Assembly: GCA_049616325.1 (NCBI GenBank)
Contig: JBMZHG010000015.1
Location: 1 to 48,370 of the forward strand
DNA: 48,370 nt
Direction of reading: 5' to 3'
Source: UBA11663 sp049616325
GTDB lineage: Bacteria > Bacteroidota > Bacteroidia > Flavobacteriales_D > Sanyastnellaceae
Part shown: one piece after another, positions 16,859-24,757 of the stretch
Layout: every line of letters begins with the position of its first letter
Numbering within the stretch: position 1 is the first letter of the stretch
The notes under the pieces: model-generated
What the model saw: only the letters and a program-made list of their open reading frames with translations
Told to the model about the DNA's origin: nothing
Databases searched by the model: none
Position numbers and translations under genes: made by a program

Positions 16859-18673
16859 TTACCCGTTCATGGAAGCCAAGAACTCCTCGTTGTTTCGGGA
16901 GTTTTCAACGCGGTCTTTCACAAACTCCATGGCTTCGACGCTGTTCATGTCCGCCAGGTGCTTCCTCAAAATCCAAATCCGTTGAAGGTCTCCTTTGTCC
17001 ATAAGCAAGTCTTCGCGTCGGGTGCCTGACGCAAGAATGTCGATGGCGGGGTAAATGCGGCGATTTGAAATCCGGCGATCGAGCTGGAGTTCCATGTTGC
17101 CCGTGCCCTTGAATTCTTCGAAAATCACCTCATCCATTTTGGAGCCGGTCTCCGTCAAGGCCGTGGCGATGATGGAAAGCGAGCCGCCGTTTTCGATGTT
17201 CCGCGCAGCGCCAAAGAAGCGCTTGGGCTTTTGCAAGGCATTGGCTTCCACACCCCCAGACAAGATTTTACCGGAAGAAGGGGACACGGTGTTGTACGCG
17301 CGGGCCAGACGGGTAATGGAGTCCAAAAGGATGCACACGTCGTGGCCGCATTCCACCATGCGCTTGGACTTCTCCAACACGAGGTTGGCGATGCGCACGT
17401 GGCGATCTGCCGGCTCGTCAAACGTGGATGCAATGACTTCTGCGTTGACGCTTCGCTTCATGTCCGTGACCTCCTCGGGACGTTCGTCAATCAACAAGAT
17501 GATCAGGTAGACCTCAGGGTGATTGAGGCTGATCGCGTTGGCGACGTCCTTGAGTAGGGTCGTTTTTCCCGTTTTCGGTTGAGAAACAATCATCCCACGC
17601 TGGCCCTTTCCAATGGGCGCGAAGAGGTCCATGAGACGTGTGCTTACGGTGCCGCGTGCGGTGCTCAAATTGAATCGCTCTTGAGGGAACAAAGGCGTCA
17701 AGAATTTGAAAGGCACGCGGTTGCGAATCCATTCAGGACTGCGTCCGTTGACGCTTTTGACGTCAATCAAGGGGTAGTATTTCTCACCAACGCGCGGAGG
17801 CCGAATGCCGGCAACGACGGTGTCTCCGGTTTGTAGCCCGAATTGCTTGAGTTGACGTGCCGAAACGTACACGTCGTCCGGCGAGTTCAGGTAGTTGTAA
17901 TCCGCGGATCGAAGGAAAGCGTGGCCTTCGGGTTGCACTTCGACAACGCCTTCGGTTTGGACTAATCCGTCGAAGTCGAAACCGTGTTCTTCCGGTTCGG
18001 AAAGGAACGGGTCTCGACGGGTTCGGTTGTTGCGGTCGTTGCGACCTTGCCTGTCGTTGCGGTCGTTGTTGCGGTCGCTGCGACTTTGCCTGTCGTTGCG
18101 GTCGTTTCGGTCGTTTCGACCTCGGCGGTCGTTGTTGTCGTTGCGGTTGCCCCCGTCTCGGCGGTCGTTTCGGTCCTGTTTGGGGGTGTTCGAATCGGTG
18201 GGCGCGTCGCCGCTGCCACCTTCGCGCCTCCGGCGGTCTCGACGGTCCCGCATGCTTTCACCAGAACGACGCCCGCCCTCGTTTTCCTTTGCCTCGTTGC
18301 CTTCGACGTTTTTCTCCGCTTGCGTTTTTTCAGGTTGCTTGGGAGCGTCGTCCGAAGACGGTTGCGCCTCTGCCTTGGGGCCCCGGCGGTTGGACGTGCG
18401 CTTTTCGCCCTTCGAGTCGGAATTCGATGCGCTGTTGTCACCGTCATCCCCTGTTTGTGATCGGCCTCGACCTCGGCGGGAAGAAGCTTTTTCTTCTCCT
18501 TCTTTCGAGGCAGGACGAGGCTTCGATTTGCTTGGCTGAGCAGCTTGCTCGTCAAGGATGCTGTAGACCAGATCCTGTTTCTTCAATTTGTCCACTCGGG
18601 CGATTCCGAGCTTTCCTGCGATTTCTCGCAATTCGGCAACTTTCTTGCCGTTCAATTCGATGATGTCAAACAT
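16859..18673 (-). CDS. rho: Transcription termination factor Rho with long disordered N-terminal insert
   Basis: A 604-residue hexameric RNA-dependent ATPase that ends transcription; E. coli Rho has 419 residues. Residues 1-44 are the Rho_N helical domain (IIELNGKKVAELREIAGKLG). Residues 45-225 are a low-complexity insert rich in Arg, Asn, Asp and Ser, including a 13-residue tandem repeat at 190-215. The RNA-binding cold-shock domain follows (FDFDGLVQTEGVVEV ... DDVYVSARQLKQFGL), then the ATPase core with Walker A SQPKTGKTT and Walker B LIILLIDERPEE. Such inserts are typical of Bacteroidota Rho; in a Bacteroides species the insert is reported to drive condensate formation. The downstream genes are a membrane protein, porT and yigZ. 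A good promoter lies about 60 bp upstream. Confidence 0.97.
   Translation of the reverse strand: MFDIIELNGKKVAELREIAGKLGIARVDKLKKQDLVYSILDEQAAQPSKSKPRPASKEGEEKASSRRGRGRSQTGDDGDNSASNSDSKGEKRTSNRRGPKAEAQPSSDDAPKQPEKTQAEKNVEGNEAKENEGGRRSGESMRDRRDRRRREGGSGDAPTDSNTPKQDRNDRRDGGNRNDNNDRRGRNDRNDRNDRQSRSDRNNDRNDRQGRNDRNNRTRRDPFLSEPEEHGFDFDGLVQTEGVVEVQPEGHAFLRSADYNYLNSPDDVYVSARQLKQFGLQTGDTVVAGIRPPRVGEKYYPLIDVKSVNGRSPEWIRNRVPFKFLTPLFPQERFNLSTARGTVSTRLMDLFAPIGKGQRGMIVSQPKTGKTTLLKDVANAISLNHPEVYLIILLIDERPEEVTDMKRSVNAEVIASTFDEPADRHVRIANLVLEKSKRMVECGHDVCILLDSITRLARAYNTVSPSSGKILSGGVEANALQKPKRFFGAARNIENGGSLSIIATALTETGSKMDEVIFEEFKGTGNMELQLDRRISNRRIYPAIDILASGTRREDLLMDKGDLQRIWILRKHLADMNSVEAMEFVKDRVENSRNNEEFLASMNG
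18041..18106. repeat. Direct repeat inside the rho insert (27-bp units, 39-bp period)
   Basis: Units at 18041-18067 and 18080-18106 differ at one base. They encode the tandem 13-residue segments NDRNDRQSRSDRN and NDRNDRQGRNDRN. The period is a multiple of three, so unit gain or loss keeps the frame. Confidence 0.8.
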
Positions 18674-18734
18674 CCTAGTACGTGTGATGTGGGAGGGGAG
18701 AGCCCCTCAGTGCGTCCGGGTGACGCCTGCGCCT

Positions 18735-18761
18735 CAAAGATAGGGATTCATGCTTCCCAAA
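18735..18761 (-). promoter_or_regulatory. Promoter of rho (TATCTTTG -7 box with TTTG -33 box)
   Basis: The minus strand has TATCTTTG at 18742-18735, an exact TAnnTTTG match, and TTTG at 18761-18758, 15 nt upstream. The predicted leader before ATG 18673 is about 55 nt, long enough for the autoregulation often seen at rho. Confidence 0.6.
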
Positions 18762-18794
18762 TGGACTTGCACGCCTAAAAAATGCTGGAGTTCT

Positions 18795-19298
18795 TCACAC
18801 TTTTGCCGAGGTTCGAGGCCATTCTACGACACGGAGGTTGGAGATTTGGCCCTTGTGAAGCTCAAACTTCAACAGCGTACTCACCTTGTGAAATCCGGAC
18901 TTGCCTGCAGCTCCTGGGTTTAGATGCAGGCCACCCCATCCGTCCGCACGCTGAACAAGCAGAATGTGGCTGTGTCCGCAAACGAAGAAGTCGGGGCGGG
19001 AGGCTCGAAGCTCGGGAAGGATTCCACGGGCGTAACGTGGCGGTCGCCCACCGATGTGGGTCATCCACACACGGGCGCCGCCCACCTCAAAACGCGCGTG
19101 TTCCGGCCACACGGCCCGAATTTCCTCACCGTCAATGTTTCCATACACCGCCCGGCACGGTGCGACTTCAGACAAGGCGTCCGTCACACGCAGTGAACCG
19201 ATGTCGCCAGCGTGCCAGACCTCGTCCGCACCATCCACGTGGCGCAGAATGCGATCGTCGATGTGACCGTGGGTGTCGGAAAGCAAGGAGATGTTCAC
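18795..19298 (-). CDS. YfcE/MJ0936-type metallophosphoesterase
   Basis: A 167-residue calcineurin-like phosphoesterase. The metal-binding motifs are complete: DTHGHID (motif I), HAGDIG (II), GNID (III), THIGGRPP (IV) and CGHSH (V), followed by LNPGAAG. Family members hydrolyse phosphodiesters in vitro; the cellular substrate is unknown. GTG at 19298 is chosen because NISLLSDTHG then begins almost at the N-terminus as in the family; ATG 19331 would add 11 residues and leave only 11 bp to the divergent gene. It lies upstream of the rho promoter on the same strand. Confidence 0.88.
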   Translation of the reverse strand: MNISLLSDTHGHIDDRILRHVDGADEVWHAGDIGSLRVTDALSEVAPCRAVYGNIDGEEIRAVWPEHARFEVGGARVWMTHIGGRPPRYARGILPELRASRPDFFVCGHSHILLVQRADGWGGLHLNPGAAGKSGFHKVSTLLKFELHKGQISNLRVVEWPRTSAKV

Positions 19299-19342
19299 AG
19301 GCGCAGAGGTCTTTGTCCTTGGGAAGTGCAAATTCGCTCCAA

Positions 19343-21322
19343 ATGACGGAATTTCGCCTCATGATGACCTCCTTGAACCAAACTCTCGCGACGTTGGCGC
19401 TCCTGCTGCTCGTTTTGGGTCCCGCAACGGCCCAATCCGGGAAGCCGAGTCGTGGCGCTGAAAAGGCCTATGCGAAGGCGTTGGAGGCCTACCGATTTTT
19501 GTCCTACAACTTGGCGGTGGAGCACTTGGAGAAGGCCCTCGACAAGAGCCCTGATTTTGCCGAAGCCTGGTTTCTGAAAGCCCAAATCTACCAGGAGGTG
19601 GACCACCCTCAGCTCGAGGAGGTGTTGGCGCATGCCCTGATCGTGGACGGCCAGCGGTTTCCGCACGGGTGGGTCGAGCTTGCCCAAGTGCAATGGGAGT
19701 TGGGCAAATACGACGACGGTCTGGCGTCGTTGGCGCAGATCGAAGCTCTCGCACTTCCACGCATGTCGCAAGAGATGGAAGACAAACGCGCATGGGTTGA
19801 AGCAGGCCTCCGCTTCGCCCAACAAACCACGGCGTCGGGAGAGGATTTTGCCCAGGCGAACGAGGTGCTCGGCGAATTGAACACCCCGGATTTGGAGTAT
19901 TACGGTGCCTTGGATTTGACGGGTACGCGCATGGTCCTGACCAGGTCGGGCAAAAACGGGACGCTGCCGTCTGAACCGGGAGTTCAGGGCGGCGAGGATT
20001 TCTTTGAGTCGTTCCTGCAGGGCGACGGCACGTGGTCGGCTCCTGTGCCGTTGCCGGGGGTGAACACCCCCATGAACGAAGGGGCTCCCACACTGAGCGG
20101 CGACGGTCGAACCATGATTTTCACGGCATGCGAAACGCCTCGCGATGGTTACGGCCCGCGGCGAGGGAAGGGGTCGTGCGATTTGTTCGAGTCGGTTTGG
20201 GACGACGTGTCGCGCACTTGGTCGATGGGCCAAAATTTGGGCGCCCCCAATTCCAAAGGGTGGGAGAGCCAGCCGGCGCTGAGTGCCGACGGCAACACGT
20301 TGGTGTTTGCCAAGTCGGTTAAAGGCCACTTGGAGCCTTCGGATTTGGTGGTGTGCCACAGGCTTGACAACGGCGGTTGGTCCACCTCTCGGAAATTGCC
20401 CGGTTCCGTGAACACCGAGCGTACGGAAGAAAGCCCGTTTCTGCACCCGGACGGCAAGACGCTTTATTTCAGCAGCGACGGCCATCCGGGCTTCGGAAAG
20501 CTGGACGTGTTTGTTTCCAAACTCCAAAAGGACGGAACCTGGGGCGAGCCCCAAAACCTCGGCCCGGGAGTCAACAGCCCTGGCAAAGACAACAGCCTGA
20601 TGGTCATGCCCCGCGGGGGCGTGGCGCTGTTTGCCACCACCCGCGAGTCGGGGAACCTGGATTTTTGGCAAGTGGAGCTTCCCGAAAAAGCCAAACCCAT
20701 TGAGGTGGCCATGCTGAAAGGTGTGGTACGGGATTCCCAGACAGGGGAGACGCTCCAAGCGGAAGTCACCTTGATCGACCTGGAAACGGGGCAAGTCATT
20801 GGCAAGGCGGCTTCGCGGAGCAGTGAGGGGTTTGTGATGCCGCTTCCGGGCCTGGGTTCGTACAGTTTCGAGGCAAGTTCGGACGGGCACATGTTTGGGA
20901 TGACGATGTACAACCAATCCGGCGGAACCGACCTCAACCGAAGTCCTTTCGTGCACATCGACCTCGACCCCATCGAGGTGGGGTCTACGTTTACCCTTGA
21001 GGCCATCCAATTTGAAAGCTCGTTGGCGGCATTGAGCACCTCATACCAAGCGGGTTGCGAGCGCTTGGCGCAGTGGATGATGGAAAACCCCGGAGTGAAC
21101 ATTCGCGTGGTAGGCCACACGGACAACGTGGGTTCGATACCATTCAACATGGCTTTGAGCGAGGACCGGGCCAAGGCGGTGCAGGCGTTTTTGGTGCAGC
21201 GCGGGGTGGACGGTTCTCGAATTCAAGTCGAGGGCAAGGGCCCGCTTGAACCGCTCGCGGACAACGACACTGAAGAGGGACGTGCCTTCAACCGACGCGT
21301 CCAGGTTGTGGTCTTGGAGTAA
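19343..21322 (+). CDS. PorE-like outer-membrane protein: TPR, beta-propeller, regulatory domain, OmpA domain
   Basis: A 659-residue exported protein. The signal peptide uses Arg5 as its positive charge and is cleaved after LGPATAQ. Residues about 30-130 form TPR-like helices (AEKAYAKALEAYRFLSYNLA ... FAEAWFLKAQIYQE). Residues about 170-450 hold PD40/WD40-like propeller blades (LSGDGRTMIFTA, LSADGNTLVFAK, LHPDGKTLYFSSDGHPGFG). A carboxypeptidase-regulatory-like domain follows (LKGVVRDSQTGETLQAEVTL), and the C-terminal 110 residues are an OmpA peptidoglycan-binding domain (VVGHTDNVGS ... LSEDRAKAVQ ... NRRVQVVVL). This order and length match the T9SS protein PorE of Porphyromonas, which links the machinery to peptidoglycan. 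Paralogs with this layout are common in Bacteroidota, so identity with PorE is inference. ATG 19361 is an alternative start. Confidence 0.85.
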   Translation: MTEFRLMMTSLNQTLATLALLLLVLGPATAQSGKPSRGAEKAYAKALEAYRFLSYNLAVEHLEKALDKSPDFAEAWFLKAQIYQEVDHPQLEEVLAHALIVDGQRFPHGWVELAQVQWELGKYDDGLASLAQIEALALPRMSQEMEDKRAWVEAGLRFAQQTTASGEDFAQANEVLGELNTPDLEYYGALDLTGTRMVLTRSGKNGTLPSEPGVQGGEDFFESFLQGDGTWSAPVPLPGVNTPMNEGAPTLSGDGRTMIFTACETPRDGYGPRRGKGSCDLFESVWDDVSRTWSMGQNLGAPNSKGWESQPALSADGNTLVFAKSVKGHLEPSDLVVCHRLDNGGWSTSRKLPGSVNTERTEESPFLHPDGKTLYFSSDGHPGFGKLDVFVSKLQKDGTWGEPQNLGPGVNSPGKDNSLMVMPRGGVALFATTRESGNLDFWQVELPEKAKPIEVAMLKGVVRDSQTGETLQAEVTLIDLETGQVIGKAASRSSEGFVMPLPGLGSYSFEASSDGHMFGMTMYNQSGGTDLNRSPFVHIDLDPIEVGSTFTLEAIQFESSLAALSTSYQAGCERLAQWMMENPGVNIRVVGHTDNVGSIPFNMALSEDRAKAVQAFLVQRGVDGSRIQVEGKGPLEPLADNDTEEGRAFNRRVQVVVLE

Positions 21323-21325
21323 CCG

Positions 21326-23344
21326 TCATTGCAGGTTCCAAACCGCAGACACGTAAAAGGTCCTCGGAGGCGCGGGGTTGTAGTACCTTCCGCCAAAGGC
21401 GTTCAGCTGGTTCCATCCCGAGTACGATGTGTTGGTGAGGTTTCTGACGCCGGCGGAGACGACGACCTTTTGCGAAGGTGGGGTCCAATCGAGATTCATG
21501 TTGACCGTGGCGTAGGTCGGGTGGATGTCCGTACCGTCGTTGTTGAGTGGCGTAGGGCCCACTGCTCTGAGCCAGGATGCGAGTGCGAAGTCGTGGCTTC
21601 GATCCCAAACGCGCCACCGGTGTTGCAAGCTGGTCAACCATTTGGCGGATCCAGGGAGGTTTCCTTCGCTCCAGCGGTGGAATTGCGCGGCGCCGGACCA
21701 GTTCAAGCGGTGGCGTCCCCAGGTTTGGGCTGACGCCCATTCCACGCCGCTCAAGACAACAGAAGAATCTGCGTTCACGAAGGTCACCGCGCCGTTTTCG
21801 GCGACAGCTTGGACCAACGCTCCTTGAATGCGTTGGTGGTACAGAACCAATTCGCCGGCCGTGTGGCGGGCGCCGCCTTCCAACGTCCACACCCGCTCGG
21901 CGTTCAGGTTGGCGAGCAAGGATCCGTTGCCGTCCGTGGACAGGGATTCGAAGTTGGTGGGGTCGCTGAATCCAGAACTTACTTGGATAAAGGCGGTCAC
22001 GTCTTCGCTTAAAGGTTGCGACCAGCCGACGCGGGGGAGGAGCTGCGTGGCGTTGAAGGGCGCCGAGTAGGCCGTGTCGGAGGCCGTGCCTTGGGCCATG
22101 CGCGTGCGCTGCGACATGGCCACGGACGTCTCGAGTCGTGCCTCGTTCTTCCACGCCCACGAGAGGGCCGGGGCCCAATGGGCGCGGGACTGGCGCATCT
22201 CCAAGTCGTAATTCAGGGAGCCGTCGACGCCATCAAGAGCGCTGTCCCATTCCGCGTACGACCCGCGATCGTGCACGGCCAACAAGGTCCATTCCGCCTG
22301 GAAATCCACCTTGGCAAACGACCATTTAGCAAACCGCTGGCGCACCCTCAAGCTGGCTCCGGTTCCCGACTCTTCCTTGTATCCGTTGTAGAATTCGGAG
22401 GTGCCGTAGGGGTTAACCTTGTCCGTCCACCGCACGAGGGTCCAAACATCCAAGCTGCTCCGGTGCTGGTTCGCGCTGAGGTTGGGCACGTGGAGGTGGT
22501 GGCCCCAGAGGGCACGCCTGCGCTGGACCTGGGCGTCGTAGGCAAGCCCAGGAGCTTGGGTGGGGGCGGCGGCGCTGTCAACGGCACCCGGGAGACCCCA
22601 AGCGCCGGTTTGAAACGCAAGCCAGTCGTAATGTTTCGCTTTTTTGTTTCCATAGGCGCGGTCGGCTTCCACATGCCAACGGCGGTTCCATTCTTGGTCA
22701 CGGTAGCCGCTGTTGGACGTCCGCGACATGCGGAGGTTCCAACCTTGGAGGCTGGCCGCAGCGTTGAGACGCGCCTGAAGCCCGCCGTTGCCCGTGCTGC
22801 CGAGAACGGATTGAACACGGGCCAGCGTCGGGCTGGACGCGCCATGCACCACAAGGGCCCCGCCGTAGGCGCCACCAAATGTGGTAGCGGCGGCTCCCGA
22901 AACAAGTTCCATGCCTCCCGACCACGCAGGGTCGAGCCATTCCAAAGGGCTCGTGCCGTCGGCTTCGGTGAGCAAGAACCCCCGCACATACAGCATCGTG
23001 TTGCGCACGCCAAAGGGACTGCGAAGCGCCGAGCCACGGACATTCAACCGACGGCTTCCGCCCATCCCTCGGGTGTCCATTTGGACTCCGGGCAGGGCGT
23101 TCAACGCGTTGCTGACGTCAGCGCTCCCGTACCCGTTGCCGAGCAAAGAGTCGGCGGTCCATCGCGTGGCGGCGATTTGTTCTGGGGCCAGAAGCGGGCT
23201 GAAGGTGGCAATGGCTGCGGAATCCAAAGAAACCCAGTTCCACATCAACGAGTCTGGGAGGAAGGATGCTTGGGTTTGCAAAGGCGCACCAAGCAAGGCC
23301 GCGAACAACGAGGTGAAAGCGGCAGCAAAGCAAGTTCGAATCAT
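21326..23344 (-). CDS. TonB-dependent outer-membrane receptor (non-SusC type)
   Basis: A 672-residue receptor. The N-terminus is hydrophobic and looks like a signal peptide (IRTCFAAAFTSLFAALLGAP). The plug domain covers about residues 55-175 (DVSNALNALPGVQMDTRGMG, RLNVRGSALRSPFGVRN, MELVSGAAATTFGGAYGGAL). A 22-stranded barrel follows and ends in an aromatic-rich strand (RTFYVSAVWNLQ). It lacks the CarboxypepD-like N-terminal domain of SusC proteins, so it resembles uptake receptors for metal complexes or cofactors. It is last in the leftward alpha-glucan cluster, 13 bp after the PQQ-type sugar dehydrogenase gene, which raises the possibility that it imports PQQ. It converges with the PorE-like gene, leaving 3 bp. 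Confidence 0.88.
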   Translation of the reverse strand: MIRTCFAAAFTSLFAALLGAPLQTQASFLPDSLMWNWVSLDSAAIATFSPLLAPEQIAATRWTADSLLGNGYGSADVSNALNALPGVQMDTRGMGGSRRLNVRGSALRSPFGVRNTMLYVRGFLLTEADGTSPLEWLDPAWSGGMELVSGAAATTFGGAYGGALVVHGASSPTLARVQSVLGSTGNGGLQARLNAAASLQGWNLRMSRTSNSGYRDQEWNRRWHVEADRAYGNKKAKHYDWLAFQTGAWGLPGAVDSAAAPTQAPGLAYDAQVQRRRALWGHHLHVPNLSANQHRSSLDVWTLVRWTDKVNPYGTSEFYNGYKEESGTGASLRVRQRFAKWSFAKVDFQAEWTLLAVHDRGSYAEWDSALDGVDGSLNYDLEMRQSRAHWAPALSWAWKNEARLETSVAMSQRTRMAQGTASDTAYSAPFNATQLLPRVGWSQPLSEDVTAFIQVSSGFSDPTNFESLSTDGNGSLLANLNAERVWTLEGGARHTAGELVLYHQRIQGALVQAVAENGAVTFVNADSSVVLSGVEWASAQTWGRHRLNWSGAAQFHRWSEGNLPGSAKWLTSLQHRWRVWDRSHDFALASWLRAVGPTPLNNDGTDIHPTYATVNMNLDWTPPSQKVVVSAGVRNLTNTSYSGWNQLNAFGGRYYNPAPPRTFYVSAVWNLQ

Positions 23345-23357
23345 GGGTTAGGCAATC

Positions 23358-24746
23358 TCATTCAACCAACACGACGCGTGAAAGCGTGCTGCCACCGGCG
23401 CCTGTGGCCGTCAAGATATAGGTACCTGCCGTCCAACCTGCAAGAGGCAAGCGGAGGTTGTCCTCCAAGGTTCCCTCTGCAACTTTTGATCCGGTGACAT
23501 CCCAAACGGCAAACGCGTTCCCCGCCCACGTTTCACCCACACGCAACGAGAGAAACTCCGTCGCAGGGTTGGGGAAAACTTCCACGCCGCGGTCGCTCAG
23601 ACTGGTCACGTCGTTGGTGCCAGTTGGACGAAATTCTTTGATGAGGTTGGGGCCAGATCCTGGGTACGAGGGGCCGTTGAAGGCGAGGTAGATCGCACCG
23701 GTGTACGGGTTCACTGCCACGTCTCGAATGCGTTGGTTGAACGACGCAAAGAGCTCGTCTTCGCTATCCACCTCCAAGCCGTCCTCGCTCATGTGCAATA
23801 CGCTCAGGCGCTCGTATTGGCCAGACAACCCGCCTAAGACGGCCATCAGCACCGACCCCTGCCATTCCGGAATCGCCGGGTGGTCGTAGTATTCAATGCC
23901 GTTGACGGCGACGCAGGGAGACCACGTTTTTAGGGGCTCTGCAACGTCGTTGGCGTCGCAGAAGGTCTGCTCGCTTGCCGTGTTGCATTCGCCTTCGACG
24001 TTGGGCCAGCCGTAGTTGCGACCCGGTTCGATGACGTTGAATTCATCCCAGTTGCTTTGGCCGTGTTCCGAGCTGTAAATCAGTCCGTTGGGCCCAAGAC
24101 ACAAGCCTTGGCTGTTGCGGTGTCCTTTGCTGAACACGTAGCTCGTGGGGTCGGGGTTGTCGGCGGGAACTGTCCCGTCGAGGTTGAAGCGCAGGACCTT
24201 GCCGTTGTCGCTGTTGTCGTTTTGCGAGCTCGCCCCACCGTCGCCTGCGTCGCCGGTGGTCATCAGCAGTGTGTTGTCCGGAAGCACGAGCAAGCGGCTT
24301 CCGTTGTGGATGCCTCCCGCGTCGACGGTGTGCAACACCTGCTCGTTCACCAAGCTGGTCCCGTTCCACTCAAACACGCTTAGGTTTTCAGCCGCGTTGC
24401 TCCATCCCGTGCCTGTAGTGTAGGCCAAGAACACTTGAGGCGTGGTGTTCCACTCCGGGTGCAAGGCCATGCCCAGCAACCCCGGTTCCCCGCTGCCGCC
24501 AAACACGTCGAGTTCCAGCACCGTCTCGTAGGCCCCGGTGACAGGGTCGATGTGCAGGACGTCCCCGTGTCGGGTGGTGCACCAGAGCATGTCGTCCGGT
24601 CCCCACAGCAGTTCCCATGGGATGTTCACCCCAGAGACGAGGTCGTATTCCGTCAGGACGGTTTGTTCGAGGTTCCACGTTGTTTGGCCCCAAGCAGAGG
24701 CGCCAAGGCACAAGGCCAAAAGGAGGGAGGTGAGCTGGGTTTTCAT
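23358..24746 (-). CDS. Secreted PQQ-type glucose/sorbosone dehydrogenase with T9SS tail
   Basis: A 462-residue protein with a signal peptide (MKTQLTSLLLALCLGASAWG). Residues about 25-370 form a six-bladed propeller of the glucose/sorbosone dehydrogenase family: GLLGMALHPEW, the presumed catalytic base His147 in GGIHNGSRL, TTGDAGDGG, the R210/N211 pair in SKGHRNSQG, SSEHGQSNWDEFN and GRNYGWPNVEG. Family members oxidise aldose sugars to lactones using PQQ and calcium. The last 75 residues (VEVFPNPATEFLSLRV ... AGTYILTATGAGG) are a type A T9SS domain, so the enzyme acts at the surface or outside. It lies in the alpha-glucan cluster, 11 bp after the GH13 lipoprotein gene. No PQQ biosynthesis gene is in the window. 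Confidence 0.88.
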   Translation of the reverse strand: MKTQLTSLLLALCLGASAWGQTTWNLEQTVLTEYDLVSGVNIPWELLWGPDDMLWCTTRHGDVLHIDPVTGAYETVLELDVFGGSGEPGLLGMALHPEWNTTPQVFLAYTTGTGWSNAAENLSVFEWNGTSLVNEQVLHTVDAGGIHNGSRLLVLPDNTLLMTTGDAGDGGASSQNDNSDNGKVLRFNLDGTVPADNPDPTSYVFSKGHRNSQGLCLGPNGLIYSSEHGQSNWDEFNVIEPGRNYGWPNVEGECNTASEQTFCDANDVAEPLKTWSPCVAVNGIEYYDHPAIPEWQGSVLMAVLGGLSGQYERLSVLHMSEDGLEVDSEDELFASFNQRIRDVAVNPYTGAIYLAFNGPSYPGSGPNLIKEFRPTGTNDVTSLSDRGVEVFPNPATEFLSLRVGETWAGNAFAVWDVTGSKVAEGTLEDNLRLPLAGWTAGTYILTATGAGGSTLSRVVLVE

Positions 24747-24757
24747 TCGTTCAGGGT

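Noticed and set aside
18018..18180. Regularly spaced repeats resembling a short CRISPR array
   Set aside because: They are in frame within rho and encode an R/N/D-rich disordered segment; the spacing is a multiple of three and no cas genes are present.
18782..19342. A long N-terminal extension of the PorE-like protein
   Set aside because: The extension lies over the metallophosphoesterase gene in antisense; a signal peptide starts at 19343.
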